Positions 12,775 to 13,169 of a stretch of 13,169 nucleotides of DNA are shown piece by piece. The stretch lies in NCBI GenBank assembly GCA_012515455.1, contig JAAYYJ010000307.1, positions 1 through 13,169 of the forward strand, in the 5' to 3' direction. This DNA is from Oligosphaeraceae bacterium. GTDB lineage: Bacteria > Verrucomicrobiota > Lentisphaeria > Oligosphaerales > Oligosphaeraceae. Made by a program: the position numbers and the translations under genes. Below the pieces are notes generated by a model. The model was not told the origin of the DNA, made no database searches, and worked only from the letters and a program-made list of their open reading frames with translations. Every line of letters starts with the position of its first letter. Position 1 is the stretch's first letter.

Positions 12775-13169
12775 ATATCATAATTTACTTGTTCCCCATT
12801 TTAGTCAACTACATTTCCGGGGGGATGTTCTTCAACACTGCCTATCGCTTCTCGCAAGCCCAGGCGCCGGAGCTGGCCATTACCGGAACAATGGCCATTT
12901 GGGCAATATCATACTCGCTGGCTTCATTGCTGGTGGGGCGCATCGTGACGGAAAAGAATGCTGCCCGGCTGATTGTTTTTGCCGGCGTAATAATCTGTCT
13001 TAGCTCGCTGGGTTTTGTAATCTTCCCGCATCTGTACCTGCAGTATCTCTGGGCAGGGTTGACTGGTGTGGGCATGGCCATCTACTGCACGCCGTTTCAA
13101 ATCTTTATGAAAACTCTGGGGGGAAACGCCGCCAGCGGTGTGGTCTATGCTACTGCGATGTATTCTGCA
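12768..13169 (+). CDS. MFS-type membrane transporter, N-terminal part (cut by right edge)
   Basis: From GTG 12768 the frame is open to the window end (134 residues). It contains hydrophobic segments at about residues 1-19 (LNIIIYLFPILVNYISGGMF), 36-55 (TMAIWAISYSLASLLVG), 64-83 (LIVFAGVIICLSSLGFVIF) and 86-105, with a basic/polar loop GRIVTEKNAARL between helices 2 and 3, the layout of a Major Facilitator N-terminal half. The start is supported by AAAGG (12757-12761) 6 nt upstream; the frame is open further upstream but not membrane-like, and ATG 12825 would remove most of the first helix. The substrate is unknown. It lies downstream of the Fe-S/IclR unit and could import that unit's substrate. 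Confidence 0.78.
   Translation, partial: MLNIIIYLFPILVNYISGGMFFNTAYRFSQAQAPELAITGTMAIWAISYSLASLLVGRIVTEKNAARLIVFAGVIICLSSLGFVIFPHLYLQYLWAGLTGVGMAIYCTPFQIFMKTLGGNAASGVVYATAMYSA

Noticed and set aside
1..13169. CRISPR array, tRNA, rRNA, insertion sequence or prophage
   Set aside because: No regularly spaced direct repeats, tRNA-like cloverleaf, rRNA sequence, transposase or phage gene was seen on reading both strands.

Overview
The window looks like a chromosomal stretch of a GC-rich bacterium, most likely a member of Lentisphaerota/Victivallales or a close PVC relative. The main clue is a prepilin-type protein at 5912-6550. It has the N-terminus FTLIELLVVIAIIAIL and an H-X9-D C-terminal motif, a family greatly expanded in that group, and it sits directly against a glycoside hydrolase. 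The lineage is an inference from family knowledge; no rRNA or other phylogenetic marker is present. Coding is dense and GC-rich. AT-rich sequence is confined to a few intergenic gaps, which hold the promoter-like and operator-like signals.

Layout. (1) 1-780, minus strand: an incomplete lipoprotein gene of unknown function that runs off the left edge. (2) 781-940: a divergent AT-rich promoter region with -10-like hexamers on both strands and an 8-bp inverted repeat. (3) 941-3251, plus strand: rph (RNase PH), a secreted Ala/Pro/Glu-rich protein with 18-bp tandem repeats, and mreC. (4) 3336-8124: a closely packed plus-strand run of a PfkB sugar kinase, an orphan membrane histidine kinase, a pseudopilin-like protein and a GH32 fructan/sucrose hydrolase. 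The pseudopilin and GH32 genes overlap in ATGA. (5) 8236-10555: a TolB-like beta-propeller protein and a Gfo/Idh/MocA oxidoreductase. (6) 10556-10767: an intergenic region with a long imperfect inverted repeat, a small basic ORF and the best sigma70-type promoter in the window. (7) 10768-12563: a QueG/reductive-dehalogenase-like 4Fe-4S protein followed 11 nt later by an IclR-family regulator. (8) 12564-12767: a hairpin, a palindrome and a possible leader ORF. (9) 12768-13169: the start of an MFS-type transporter cut by the right edge.

How the genes may work together. RNase PH (tRNA 3' trimming) and MreC (cell shape) are housekeeping genes. GH32 and the PfkB kinase could together hydrolyse fructosides and phosphorylate the released hexose, with the histidine kinase sensing something in the periplasm; that link rests on proximity only. 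The Fe-S protein, IclR regulator and transporter look like a regulated catabolic unit with an operator-like repeat around its promoter. I found no rRNA, tRNA, CRISPR array, insertion sequence or phage gene. The most unusual items are the pseudopilin/GH32 pair, the GH32 enzyme without a recognisable signal peptide, and the operator-like repeats.
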